DNA of 64,000 nucleotides from Isoperla grammatica (lineage: Eukaryota; Arthropoda; Insecta; Plecoptera; Perlodidae), in contig OX246739.1 in the NCBI GenBank assembly GCA_945910005.1, positions 35,288,608-35,352,607 of the forward strand, written 5' to 3'. The notes under the pieces were generated by a model. The model was given only the letters and a program-made list of their open reading frames with translations, made no database searches and was not told the origin of the DNA. Made by a program: the position numbers and the translations under genes. This document shows positions 1-11,040 of this stretch, piece after piece (positions within the stretch are counted from its first letter, which is position 1; the number at the start of each line of letters is the position of its first letter).

Positions 1-2836
1 TATCCCTAATGAACGTGTTTCAAGTAGAAGGTAGAAACTAGTGAAGTAGAAAATCAAGTTGGTACTGTTAGACTCTGCTTTTTTGTAACAAAGGGACTTG
101 ATACGTTGCGGAAAATGTAACATTGTTAGTTCAATGTATTCATGCATGTTTATAAGATTATACGACCAACCAGTAATTTTGAATAATAAATCTCAAATCA
201 CTCATATAGCCTTAGTATTTGAAACATGTATTGATTGAAATGTAAATTACAGAATCAATTTAAGTTCTGGACATGAAGACAGGAGATGGACATGGACATT
301 TAAAGACATTTTGTAGGTAGCTGCGAAAATGTTTCATTACAAAATATGAAATTAACCTTCCAGCTTTAAATTAAATCCAAATTTCTATGCGAGTGAGTGA
401 GTGAGGAGTGAGTGAGAGGGAGCGAGATAATTATATTTAACTTTATTCAGAGTTTGCAAAGAATGACATAATTGTACATACATAAAATGAGCAGTTAAAA
501 CAGTTAAAAAAATGATACTATCGAAAATGTAGCCACAAAAGATAATTTATGTTTTATCCAACTGCTTCGAGAACAATTACTTGCTTTTGTCTACAGATCC
601 TTAAAGAAATTTTTTTCAAGTTGGCAAGAGAATTGTTATGAAGATTATTTACGACCAATCTAGTCTCTAGTCTCTCTTGTTCATCGTAAAAACGTCCTCT
701 TCTCGCACGTCACCAAAAGTCATTGAATGATATAATATGACGTTGCAACTACCCAAGGAACAATGACACTAGTTCGCTTCCCGTTCGAGGAGTTATCGAT
801 TCAAGGCGCTAGTGTTGCAGCCTAGCGTCGGTCCGAGTCTAGAGGTGGGCACCTCCGTGAATTATGCGCTCAAGGAGGCTGTGATTTAGAGGGCAGTGGT
901 CGGCAGGCACCCACGACGCCGTGCTCGTTACAGCCTCGAGGATGGGGATATTCTATTTCCAGATCATTAAAGAAGACATGAGATGAAAATACTACTAAAG
1001 CTCGTCTACTTCGACAAAATACTAGCAACACATTTTAAGAACAGTTGTTTTATTAAAACAAATATAACTGCTCATTATACTATTTACAGTTAGTTAATGT
1101 CCTAAGCTATCAGCCATGTGACGTCATCACGAAAGCCGTACAGAAACTCCGACCACAGCAACACTGACTCTGTGACGTCATCGCTCTAAGCGACACTGAA
1201 CGAAATCTATCGTAACTCATGAAATATTGATTCATTTGCGTACGAGATGTTGGTAACGCGTATTAAAAAGTTAACTCGCCTTACACTCACAACTAGTAAT
1301 TTCATCTTAGATCTCCTTTTAATAAAAACTAACTATTTTACTGACGTAAAATTTATCCAATGAATGCTAGGCTAGTAAGAAGAGACATGTTATGGTTTCT
1401 CAGTGATACCACTTTCTGTTTAAAAACATTTGATTGCGTTCTAATCTGTCGTATGACTAATTAATATTGTTGACGTCACAGATATTCACAGTATTATCAA
1501 ATATCAAATTGCGTAAACGAGAGTAGACAGTTTAAATTTTCGAATGGACAACCGTGTCACAATCAATTTTCAAATTATTTCAAATAATTTAATGGTGTTA
1601 ATATTAATTCCTATATAAATAACATTGTAATTTGGTGTGATATATCTGTGGCTCACTGTTGATTATTCCAACGAACATACTTGCACTATATAGGAAGCTT
1701 GAAATAATTAGTTGTTATTAGCAACAGTTTCTATTGTGATGAATAATGGCAGCACGGTCGTTGAAAATTTGTAACTATAAAATAATGAATTGCATTAAAA
1801 AAAATCCCAAAATAGTGAAACACGATGCAAGTTCACACAGTGAAATGAATAGAGTCTATGTTTTGTTATAGTCTATGTTGATGTAGTAAAATAATATCAT
1901 TGCTAATATCACTGCTTCATAAATTCACATTACCTTTATTAATGCTTTCAATATTAATAGAGTGCTTTGACTTGGCGCCGCTCTTACTAATTCATATTTA
2001 TGGAATTAATGGCGAACGACGATTTATCTAATTCAAAATGATATTGAACTAAAATAGGAGCTTATCCCATTCTGGATCTAGTTTTTGTTTAATCACTATT
2101 CGAGCAAATAATGACACATGTACGTACAAGGGATAATTATTTCTTAATATGTGCCGAGACCTGGGGTAGCTCGAATTTTCTAACCCATAGTCTGCGCACA
2201 TAGTAGACTCGAGTAACCCCAGCACCGTACCCCGGCCAGGCGAACGGTAGCGATGGTAAGTAACCGACATGAGTGGACGTGAAAAGAATAACTTGAATAC
2301 TTAATTAACAATTCATTGTAAAATACCTTACTTGCAACATTACTGGTAAAATAAAATTTAGAAAAACTTATGGTATAGGCGTACAATTGAATGTTAACAA
2401 TTATTATAGGCCTAGTGGAGTATAACCTCTAGCAAGGTGAATTGTGTGAGTAGTTGCTATTTTATGTATGGACACATTTCCAAGTCGATATGAAGATCCG
2501 ATTATGGGTCTGGTGCGTACTTGAGCCTTCTACCAGGGTGCAGATTCCAGGAGAGTTTACTCAGCTATACATGACAGCATAGTGAGACACAGTGCAGAGT
2601 GTTGTTTCGTTGTATTACGGAGTCGTCGAGGCTAATTGAGACGACGCGCGTGCCGTGAATAACGGAGACGTTAGTGAAGGCGGAAATACAGATTTGCATG
2701 GAGCCCCTGAGGCGGACATCTGAAGGAACCGTCTTGACCGGTTGGACAGAAGCAATTTCCTGAATGACGTTGAATGCACACTTTACGGTGACTGACAACC
2801 CCGTAAGACGCCTTCGGTTATTGGTTGGGACACAAT
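1..2836. other. Anonymous AT-rich DNA, no gene seen
   Basis: I see no convincing exon, RNA gene or mobile element here. The short open frames near 2049-2864 on the minus strand show no recognisable motif and no splice context. The notable feature is three exact TGACGTCA palindromes at 1119, 1173 and 1471, listed separately. Chance open frames are expected in a region this long. Confidence 0.5.
1119..1478. promoter_or_regulatory. Cluster of three CRE-like palindromes
   Basis: The exact 8-bp palindrome TGACGTCA occurs at 1119-1126, 1173-1180 and 1471-1478. This is the full cAMP-response-element core bound by CREB/ATF bZIP factors in animals. The first two are 54 bp apart and both read GTGACGTCATC, so they may be copies of one another. 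No gene start is visible nearby, so a regulatory role is inference. The same octamer occurs about ten times in the window. Confidence 0.3.
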
Positions 2837-2880
2837 CAGTGGCGGCTCGTGAACTTACACACATGTGGGTTCAGCTTACA
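2837..2880 (+). mobile_element. Orphan hAT-like terminus (CAGTGGCGGCTCGTG)
   Basis: The sequence CAGTGGCGGCTCGTGA has the CAGTGGCG start shared with the complete hAT elements in this window, and it resembles common animal hAT termini. I found no matching inverted end downstream and so no target-site duplication. It could be a truncated element or a chance match. The right extent is not determined. Confidence 0.35.
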
Positions 2881-3562
2881 AAGAGGTTTTCAAAGTACAG
2901 TAGTCACATGGACTAAAAACGCCATCAAGATGCATTCATGTATGCAAACATAACACTTTTTACTGGTTGTTATTTTGTTATTTTCTTGTAAAAATGTATT
3001 CTTATTACTAAATTTTTCTCTCTTTTTGAAAAGTTCACATGTGCACGGACACCCCTTAATAACTGCAAAAACTATGTGAGAATGGAAAACGAAGTCTAAA
3101 TATTCTGTTGTTAACATCAAATCAGAAATATTCTGCTAATTTACATTTAGTGTCGCGTGATTATGGGGTTTCGGCGATTTCTGCGTTAGGTGAGGATTTT
3201 GGAAGCTCTCATACTTCTATGGAGGTGTTTTGTCTCTCGATGCGCTCCGGCTCGCCGGCGAAACCTGGCTGAATGGGGTTCTGTGTTTGACTGGCCTGCT
3301 TATTACATTTCACGTTCATTAGCCTAGCAGACCTGAAGACCTACATACAACGTACAGTCACAACCGTGAAGTACATTGCCCTACTTGTCGTGAAGTCTAA
3401 TTATTTTCGTGGTTCATAAACGTTTTATATAAACACAGTTGAGAGACAATGGAGAGGACGTGTTACCACTTGTAGGATTTTAAAAGTGAGGCACTCGGAC
3501 TAAACTTTGAAAAACACATATTTAAATAACCCACTTATTTAATACAATTTTGTGGTTCCAGC

Positions 3563-3800
3563 CAGTGGCGTATCCAGGATTTCCGTATAGAGGGGCAACA
3601 TACATTTAAAGGGTCGCTATAGCTCCTTGTAAACAAATGTTTACAAACATATTACAACTTAAGCGGAAACATCAGCCTGGCCAGCACCAAAATATGTTAC
3701 AAATGATAGTGTTCTAAATTTTTAGGCGTGCCAAGCGGGCTCACTGTAAAACCGCCCCTGCTTCATACATCCCCCCACCCCTTCATCATCACATCGTGGC
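3563..3800 (+). mobile_element. hAT left end, right end not found
   Basis: The first 20 bases, CAGTGGCGTATCCAGGATTT, are identical to the left end of the complete hAT element at 8988. No TACGCCACTG right end occurs in the next few hundred bases. The element is therefore truncated, or its right end has decayed in the C-rich stretch near 3755-3785. The right limit given is approximate. Confidence 0.5.
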
Positions 3801-4966
3801 AAAGTACGAGAAGTAGATCCCCATCTTTATAACGCAGAATACTACTGCAAACTCTGTACTAAAACGATGGTCACAAACAGGCTGAAGAACAAACCATAGG
3901 TTATCAACATTTAGAGAACAGTTACCCTAATCCCTAAATCAGCTTCACGTTCTCTACAAAATACACAGGGGAGACTTATGATCCGTTCAATGGTAGCCAG
4001 TAAGGGTGTAGTTGTGGGTACGTGGAGATACTTTACGAGGCTGCACGAGTGTGGAGGGGGGTGGAGAGGGGAGGGGTCAAGGGTGTCTAGCAGAGTGTCG
4101 CCCCGTCGAGTGAGGGTTGCGGGGAGTCACGTAGGGGTGAGTCGGTTCAAGGTCAGAGGGGTCGAGGACACAGGTCATCTCAATCACAATCTCACTCGAC
4201 AATATATGACATATCAGCAACCTGCAAATAGCAGACCATGATGTATCACATATACTGGCACGTATGTCAGGAGTGGGTACAAAGAATTATTTATAATTAC
4301 TTGCGTGAAGCATGTTTTTACCTTTTGGTTTCAACATTATTAGCTTATATTTATGTTGCAGCTGTGTATAGTTTGTATCCATATAAAAAAACACTCTTTT
4401 GGCATAGAATAATATTGACCCCATTTTTGTCTTTTGAGATCTATTTATTGAGATTGAGATCTATCTATTCAGATCTATCTATCTATTGGTATCAAATTGA
4501 TAATATTAACACGTAGCCTAATATAAGATCAAGATTAACCGTCACTATTGCTATAAATTACATTCTTGCTTCGTAATGCATAATATTGGGATTACAATAT
4601 TTCTTCTGTTTAGAATGATTCATGATATGGAAAGACTGTGGAATAGTGATTTGATTAGGACAGGTTGAGTCTGGTTTGCCAATGGCCGAATGTCAAGTTG
4701 CCATTTTTGAACCTTCACATAATATGTCACCATCTACACATTGTCTTGCTCATTATATTTACTAAACATTAAAACCTAAACACAAATATCATCACTCTTG
4801 GTCTATTTTAAAGCCTTCAGTTATAACAGTCGTGATTATATCATTTATAACTGGTTAATTGCGATGGTTTGTCATACATCGTCTTTCATTTTCTTCTTTG
4901 AAAAAAAAAAAAAACATGTTTTCCCCACCACGATTCAAATCACTCATCGATAAACATTCTCTCATC
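3801..4966. other. Anonymous DNA with GAGATCTAT-type short repeats
   Basis: Two open frames of 87 and 92 codons (3978-4241 and 4238-4516, plus strand) lack recognisable domains. A short degenerate repeat of AGATCTATCTATT type lies at about 4437-4490. Nothing else stands out. Confidence 0.4.
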
Positions 4967-5420
4967 CAGAGGCGCGTTCAGAATATTTGGGGCCCTAGGC
5001 GCTGAGAAATTTTGGGGCCCTGCAATTCAAATTCAATTCTACAAGCATATTTTTACTGCATTTACCTCACAATCACTTCTTCCTACACTTTGCATTGGCA
5101 ACCGTGTCAATTTTATTATTAAAGTTACAAGGTTTAAAGTTGAGTCTGTGTCACTCATTGCATTGACAGCACAGTTTTGCAAGATTCTCAAGTCGCTCTT
5201 GCCCCAAAGAGTTTCTTAAATAGCTCTTAGCTCTTCACAGCGTTGAAAACGAGCGTTTTCAAGTAAAAACTTACTGAGATAAATAATTAATCGTGTTATC
5301 AAAAATCCTCGTTACCCAACCAGTTTTCTTGCGTTAGTTATTTATTTAGGATTTGGGGGCCCCCTAGAGTGAGGGGCCCTAGGCGCGCGCCTATTGCGCC
5401 TAGGCCTAAAATCGCCACTG
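4967..5420. mobile_element. hAT-like non-autonomous element with GGGGCCCTAGGCGC subterminal motif
   Basis: The left end reads CAGAGGCGCGTTCAGAATAT and the right end reads ATTTTAGGC on the reverse strand after CAGTGGCG. Both fit a CAGNGGCG hAT terminus. Just inside each end lies a GGGGCCCTAGGCGC motif, at about 4991 and 5374, in inverted arrangement. Flanks are CTCTCATC on the left and CTCATCTC on the right. They share CTCATC but are not an exact 8-bp duplication, so the insertion footprint has slipped or decayed. The interior is AT-rich with no transposase coding. Confidence 0.6.
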
Positions 5421-5853
5421 CTCATCTCTACTCTTTGCAACACTCTGAAGTCTGCCAACCGATTGGTTGTATACTACAATATTTGGTCTGCCCTAAAACA
5501 AGAGATGGTTGATCTAATCCACTTTACTGATAACGCCAGCGGGATGCGCGATATTCTCAAAGTTTTATCCTCATACTCAATACTCACCCACACCGTCAGC
5601 TATATTGGCGCGTCGAGTTGAAGGGTGAATAGTTAATTTCCCAATGGGCACAAAGTTTTCTCCGAATTGGATGTGCTTACCTGTTTTGATTTGTTTGTTT
5701 ACAGCGATAAAAATTCTCGGCGTGTTTCTCATTTTTTAAATCAATGTTTTTCTGTTAAGGATTTTCTTCCTGGTAAACCGTGGATCGTATGTCCAAGACT
5801 CGAATCTTATCTCGGGCATGTATGTTGCTTTAATCCACCATCATAATCAATAT
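5421..5853. other. Anonymous spacer
   Basis: I see no gene, repeat array or element boundary between the hAT-like element on the left and the dispersed repeat copy on the right. Confidence 0.4.
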
Positions 5854-6050
5854 ACTAGCCCCATAACGTAACTTATAACTTGTCTCATATCAACCTTATG
5901 CTAATATGATCATGTTCTACTGTCACTTCCATGCACGCTGTTTCAACTAAAACAACAGATTCTTGGCGTTCTTTCACGCACTCGTAAAGGCAGTCTTCCG
6001 ATTAGTAGTGCACATGCCTCCTTTGTCACGCCCGCTTTGTTATAAATTAA
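5854..6050 (+). repeat. Unclassified dispersed repeat, copy 1
   Basis: This is one of four copies of the same sequence family in the window. Shared landmarks in order are: a CTAGCCCCAACGTAACTATA-type head, a TTTCACGCACGCTGTTTCAAC-like block, TTCTTGGCGTTCTTTCAC, a CGTAAAGG block, and GTCACGCCCGC near the end. Copy 1 carries all of them with substitutions. There is no coding, no obvious TIR and no tRNA-like head, so the class (SINE, MITE or other) is open. Confidence 0.55.
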
Positions 6051-6197
6051 TTGTCGCACTATAAACTGTTAATAGTTTTATTACGTGGGTTGGTATTGAA
6101 AACAGTGAGGATACAGTGAGCGTCCCTAACAGGCTAGTAATACAAGTACTCACTCACTTACCTCGTTATCAATAGCGTCCTAAACGTGAACCTCGTT

Positions 6198-6984
6198 CAG
6201 TGGCGTAGGAATAGGGGGGGCAGCCCGGGCGAAGCCCGGGGGCCCGTGGTCTAGAGGGGCCCAGTTTTGAGACAAGCTTGAGTTCAAAAGACCTGAGTAT
6301 CAGGGCGGTCCGGAACCGGGCCCTGGATACTGAGTAAAAAAATACAAAACAAGAAATTGTTTAAAACAATTGTTGAAGTATAAGTTTCATAAAGATCATG
6401 AAAATCTGTATGCGAGTTATCTTTACCTTGCCCCTACCCCACGGGGCCCTAGCCGTCGCCCTGGGGGCCAACAGTCATTCATTGATGGCTAAATCCTGTC
6501 AATAATCCGCTGTTGATAGAATGTGCCTCATTTCTCAGAAAATCTTTTGTTGACAACTCTGCACAGTCTGCAGTCACAACCCTCCAACCCCTTTAGAATA
6601 CGACATGTCCACACTTTTAGTAGTCAGTTTGTGATTATCTCTTGCTAATAGTCACGGTCGTCGCAAAAGCTCTGATTTTCTATTTTAATAATGTCCTCAT
6701 ATAAACATTTAAGTGGGATTAAAAAGCGTAAGAAGAAAACCGAGGAACTAGAAAAACAGCTTTTTCCTCAAAAGTAACACTGCCTCGTGTGATACCGGTA
6801 GTGCTAGTGACAATGTTGTCGAATCCAATGGCGAATGGTGAGTACCAAGACTCGGTGACTTTCGGGTCTTAGATTTTATAATAATTGCCTAATAGTAAAT
6901 AACATGCAGATTGTAGGCGTCAATGACAGGGGCCCGCCAGCTCGCTGTAGCCCGGGGGCCCGTGGATTTCTAGCTACGCCACTG
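6198..6984 (+). mobile_element. hAT transposon, non-autonomous, exact 8-bp duplication
   Basis: The element starts CAGTGGCGTAGGAATAGGGG and ends GCTACGCCACTG. It is flanked by the exact 8-bp direct repeat ACCTCGTT (6190-6197 and 6985-6992), the hallmark of hAT insertion. Subterminal blocks are rich in GGGCCCG on both sides, for example AGCCCGGGGGCCCGTGG near each end. At 787 bp it is far shorter than an autonomous hAT element and keeps only a short remnant of a transposase start. Confidence 0.88.
6691..6777 (+). pseudogene. hAT transposase N-terminal remnant
   Basis: A 28-codon frame begins with ATG and reads MSSYKHLSGIKKRKKKTEEL, then ends in TAA. A Ser/Gly motif followed by a basic KKRKKK tract and a Glu/Leu-rich stretch is how many animal hAT (TTF-zinc-finger or ZMYM-like) transposases begin. 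The zinc finger, catalytic core and dimerisation region are absent. It lies inside the hAT element at 6198-6984 on the same strand. The identity comes from pattern memory only and was not searched. Confidence 0.45.
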
Positions 6985-6992
6985 ACCTCGTT

Positions 6993-7600
6993 GCCTTAGT
7001 TTAGTGCGTGACTGTGAAGGGGAGGGCGGGGAAAGAGGGGGGGAGGGGAGGGGGAAGACAAGGATAACAAACACAATGAGCAATCGTCCTATTTCTTCGG
7101 GAAAGTCTCGCGAAGAAATATATTTCCGATAATTGATTTCGAAAGTGTGTGTGTGTGTGGCAACGGGCGAGGGTGTTATCGCGTTCTTTCCATGGACGCG
7201 ACGGAGCGAACGGGAGTCAATCCCCGGTCTTACGGGAGTTTAAATCCCTCCCCATTGTGTTGTTGCTCAGAACTGTGCCTTTCAATACCGGGACATACAA
7301 TATTGTGAATGCAAACACGGCCGGTGTCTCGTATTTACGACAGACAGTTATTGCTGCGAGAGAAGTCGTCGGAAAGTAGGCGGGAACCAGTGCGGTCTCT
7401 GGCGGAGGGAGAGGGAACAATAACAGGTGTGAGCCTTACCCGCAAGAGTTCGCTGCACATTATCCGCATAACATGGGGGAAGATTACGGATTCATGACGT
7501 CACATCCACCTATTATTCTCGCGAACATCGAGATTTGACTCTTAGCCAAAAACCTTATTTCACGAGGTTGGAAAAGGATGAATGTTATTCCGACATCTTC
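6993..7600. other. Anonymous spacer with G-rich tract and TGACGTCA
   Basis: A purine-rich tract lies at about 7018-7062. Several overlapping open frames (7149-7669) have no recognisable motif. A TGACGTCA palindrome lies at 7495-7502. No gene can be supported. Confidence 0.4.
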
Positions 7601-8105
7601 AGTTAGAAGACTGAGTTTAAAGGGAAAGCTTGGCGTCAACGACATATTACAGCAATAAGCTACCCGCAACTAACGTCTCCCTGCACCTGCCTTCATCCTT
7701 CCCTTCCCTTCATAAGCCAAGTTAAGTTGATAGACAAGCAGTTAGAAGACTGAGTTTAAAGGGAAAGCTTGGGGTCAACGACATATTACAGCTATAAGCT
7801 ACCCGCAACTAACGTCTCCCTGCACCTGCTTTTATCCTTCCCTTCCCTTCACAAGCCAAGTTAAGTTGATAGACAAGCAGTTAGAAGACTGAGTTTAAAG
7901 GGAAAGCTTGGGGTCAACGACATATTACAGCTATAAGCTACCCGCAACTAACGTCTCCCTGCACCTGCCTTTATCCTTCCCTTCCCTAGTTAGAAGACTG
8001 AGTTTAAAGGGAAAGCTTGGCGTCAACGACATATTACAGCAATAAGCTACCCGCAACTAACGTCTCCCTGCACCTGCCTTTATCCTTCCCTTCCCTTCAC
8101 AAGCC
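7601..8105. repeat. 139-bp tandem repeat, four copies (last one 30 bp shorter)
   Basis: The motif AGTTAGAAGACTGAGTTTAA recurs at 7601, 7740, 7879 and 7988. The first two spacings are 139 bp and the third is 109 bp, because the third copy lacks the 30-bp CACAAGCCAAGTTAAGTTGA end. Copies 1 and 4 share TTGGCGTCAACG and CAGCAATAAG. Copies 2 and 3 share TTGGGGTCAACG and CAGCTATAAG. This pattern implies that the inner copies arose by a later duplication. Non-coding. Confidence 0.93.
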
Positions 8106-8987
8106 CGCGCACCACACATCGACACGTCTTATCTCGAGTTAACTGTTTCTTTATTCATTTCTAAGGTATAACTTAATGGGATCGTATTCAGTTTACATAT
8201 CAATTGTTTTAAAAACCATATACACAGTAAATCACTTGCTATACAATTCTCTCATCAAACAGAGATAATTTAACAAAACGTACGTGTTTGTCTTTTCAAC
8301 TTTAATTATCGAAAAATAATGATCGGATTTGGACGATAGTTCTTTTAAACCTCGCAACTGATCTTCTCGACGATAAATAAATAATCTTTGTGGATAGAAA
8401 GTACACCGAACAAAAATATATATATATGTATGTAGTAACATGCATGGTGCTATTTTCAGAGGGCAACCGCACGTCCAAACTATATATTTTAGGTTATTTG
8501 TAAAACAACTGTTGTCTGTAAAAATTTATTGTACAGTGTATGAATAGATTAGTAGTACAGATTAAAAGTTCAGATGGACTTCGATTTAAAACATTTCCGT
8601 AAAACCGTTGTTTCCCCTATGGTGGCTGTGTATAAAGAGCATTGGTTGTCCACCAGCAGGGGCGTTAACATGCGATGCGTGACGTCATCGCTAGTTCCCA
8701 GATAGCTGCAGACGTTGAGTTCGAGACTCATATTACGGAGGTGGGTGGACGTAATTTCCATCACCTGCAAACCTGACTGAAAGCCTTACGAGGTTTCCTA
8801 GTCGTAAGGAGACTGACAATAAAGATTCTATACTGACATTCCTTCCGAACTATTCCATTGCCTTAATTTAATAAGTTGCCCCAACTATAATATGTAGTCC
8901 CATGCATACGAAATAGGAAAGTCTTATAATTTTCAACTTGTCTCGTATTATCTACTTGAAACAGGTCAATTAGGGATCATTAACAAC
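8106..8987. other. Anonymous spacer
   Basis: Short open frames at 8232-8441 and 8570-8770 on the minus strand carry no motif I recognise. A TGACGTCA palindrome lies at 8680-8687. No gene or element boundary is visible. Confidence 0.4.
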
Positions 8988-9425
8988 CAGTGGCGTATCC
9001 AGGATTTTGGAAAGGGGGAGGGGGTTTAACTCATATTATAGAGAGTTGAACCAAAATTAAAGGGGGGATCGGGGGGGTTTTCCCCCGGAAAATTTTCTTG
9101 CCAATGTCATTTTGGTGCAAATCTGTGCGTTTTACAGCGGCCAACTGAACTAAAATTACTAAATTTCTGGCAACGATTTTCTCCTTAAAAAACGAAAAAA
9201 GCTTTAAAGAACAACAATTGAACTGAAGTGTTAATACACAGAAATAGAATTATAGAGCGATGTGTGTATTTTGAACAAAAACTAATGTCTTTGGTATTTA
9301 ATACAAAAATACTGTATATCTATATTTCAATGTTTTGTTCAATCCAATCCAATTTCCACTTTGCCTTTGCGAAAGGGGGGGGGGGGTTGTCCCCCCCTCC
9401 CCCCCCCCCCTTGGATACGCCACTG
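8988..9425. mobile_element. hAT MITE, 438 bp, exact 8-bp duplication
   Basis: It starts CAGTGGCGTATCCAGGATTT and ends CCTTGGATACGCCACTG. It is flanked by the exact 8-bp direct repeat TTAACAAC (8980-8987 and 9426-9433). Inside each end lies a G-rich or C-rich tract, including runs of about ten or more C near 9405-9414. No transposase coding is present. It lies at the edge of the dispersed repeat copy that follows. Confidence 0.9.
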
Positions 9426-9641
9426 TTAACAACCTTGGGATAGATATCTGAAATCTCCTGAAACAGCGGGCGTGAGATTTGTGCACTTTAGGCTGCTAGA
9501 GTTGAAGTAGTTGGAGACCACCTTTACGAATTTGTGTGAAAGAACGCCAGGAATCTCCTTATTTTCGTTGAAACAGCGTGCGTGAAAGGAGCAGTTTATA
9601 AGAATCTGAGGTCCTATGAAACTAATTACGTTAGGTACGGG

Positions 9642-11006
9642 CAGTGGCGTAAATTTTTTTTCACTTCTATAATTATTTCGTGCCTTTTGGACTCAAAGAA
9701 TACTACTCGAACCACTACTCATTTTTTTGTATTATATTGAGGTTACAGTGCTACAGTAGAATAGTTTTAAATAAGAATTGCATAGAAATTGTGTTTTTAA
9801 TGTTTTATGGTTGTTCAATATAATCTCAACATAAAGTGAAACATTGTGGTCACAAGTCACATACGTTATTTAAATTTTAACCCTTGACTGGTATCCTTAT
9901 TTTTATATACGTAACTGATATGGTGGGGTCCATAATGATCCCAGTTTTAATTTTACTTTTTAACTACCTAAATAACAACAAATGTGAATTATTGTGCTGA
10001 GGACTAATTAATATAGATTTTATTCATTGTATTTACAATATGGATTGATGTTTAATCAATAATGAGCGCAAGTTACACATTTTTTACTGAAAGTAAGTAA
10101 TTTTCAAACTAAAAAAAAACAGTGAATGTTTTAAAATGTATATTAAAACATATAATTTTTATTTTCCTTCTTGCGCGTCGATTTATTGTTAATAGATATT
10201 CAAATCATTCTCTGAAATAAAAAAAACAGAAATATTATGTTTGTGTGTCAAACCAACAAGGGTGTCTGTTTTGCATGTCATGAGTACAATTTTTGTTTCT
10301 TGTTAATTCAACCAGATTGTTTACTTTTGTCCATTATAGTGAACACTGGTTTACAATACGCAAAGTTATGTTTGTTTTTAACCAGAAGAGTTGTCACGAT
10401 GTCATTTTCATCCATATTGTCAAATTATTTGTAAAAGAAAAAGTCCCGTAAGAGGTATCCTGGGGTCTTTTTTTACCCCACGAATTAATTGCCGCCAAAC
10501 GCTTCGGAGCAACAAAAACACACAACCACTACCTTCAACGGCCCAGCGGGAACTGAGATTACCTAATTCGCCAGCCGCTTGCTAGAACTTCCTGGTGGTC
10601 AAATATATAACTATATCGTGCTGGGGTCGGCACAGACCCCACCATACCAGTCAAGGGTTAATTCACAGACCGTGATATTGTAATATTAGATTAATGCATT
10701 TTTAATTATAGGTACCCTCACTTTTACTGGTTCGAGCGAAAGGTGTATTAGTTGTAGATGAACAAAAAAATAATATAATTGAATTATTGAAAGAAATTAT
10801 ATATCTTATCTAAGTGAAGTGCATGGTATGATAAATATAATGAAAATAATGTTTGTTGCGATTGTTATACACTGAAGTGTAAGTATCTTACAATATAGTA
10901 TTAAGTAAATGTAATATTAATTAAAATCATTCTCGATGTAGTTTCGGGGGGGGGGGGGGGGGGGGTTTAAACCCCTAAACCTCCCCCCCCCTTAGTTACG
11001 CCACTG
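9642..11006. mobile_element. hAT transposon, 1365 bp, exact 8-bp duplication, hosts a nested element
   Basis: It begins CAGTGGCGTAAATTTTTTTT and ends CCCTTAGTTACGCCACTG. It is flanked by the exact 8-bp repeat GGTACGGG (9634-9641 and 11007-11014). A TTAA-flanked piggyBac-like element occupies 9881-10657. Without it the hAT body is under 600 bp and shows no transposase coding. A G-run of about 20 and a C-run lie just inside the right end. Confidence 0.9.
9881..10657. mobile_element. piggyBac-like element nested in hAT, TTAA duplication
   Basis: The ends are CCCTTGACTGGTAT on the left and its inverted copy ATACCAGTCAAGGG on the right. Each is bordered by TTAA (9877-9880 and 10658-10661), the target that piggyBac-type transposons duplicate. 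A second shared motif, GGTGGGGTC, lies further in at both ends. At 777 bp it is non-autonomous. Open frames at 10237-10434 and 10391-10585 do not match a transposase core that I can recognise. Kolobok elements also use TTAA, but CCC-starting ends favour piggyBac. Confidence 0.8.
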
Positions 11007-11040
11007 GGTACGGGTAGTACGTTGGGGCTAGAGTAACTAT

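Larger units (their letters stand above)
9429..11040 (-). repeat. Unclassified dispersed repeat, copy 3, interrupted
   Basis: On the minus strand the copy reads CTAGCCCCAACG (11022-11033) and is then split by the hAT element at 9642-11006. It resumes with the TTTCACGCACGCTGTTTCAA block (about 9567-9587), GGCGTTCTTTCAC (about 9537-9550) and CACGCCCGCTGTTTCAG (about 9459-9476). Removing the hAT element and one duplication restores a continuous family member, so the repeat is older than the hAT insertion. Confidence 0.6.

Noticed and set aside
2565..2864. 99-codon minus-strand frame
   Set aside because: No motif, and it overlaps an hAT-like terminus. Probably chance.
10237..10585. piggyBac transposase fragment inside the TTAA element
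   Set aside because: A few cysteines are present, but no catalytic Asp blocks or recognisable Cys-rich tail could be aligned by eye.
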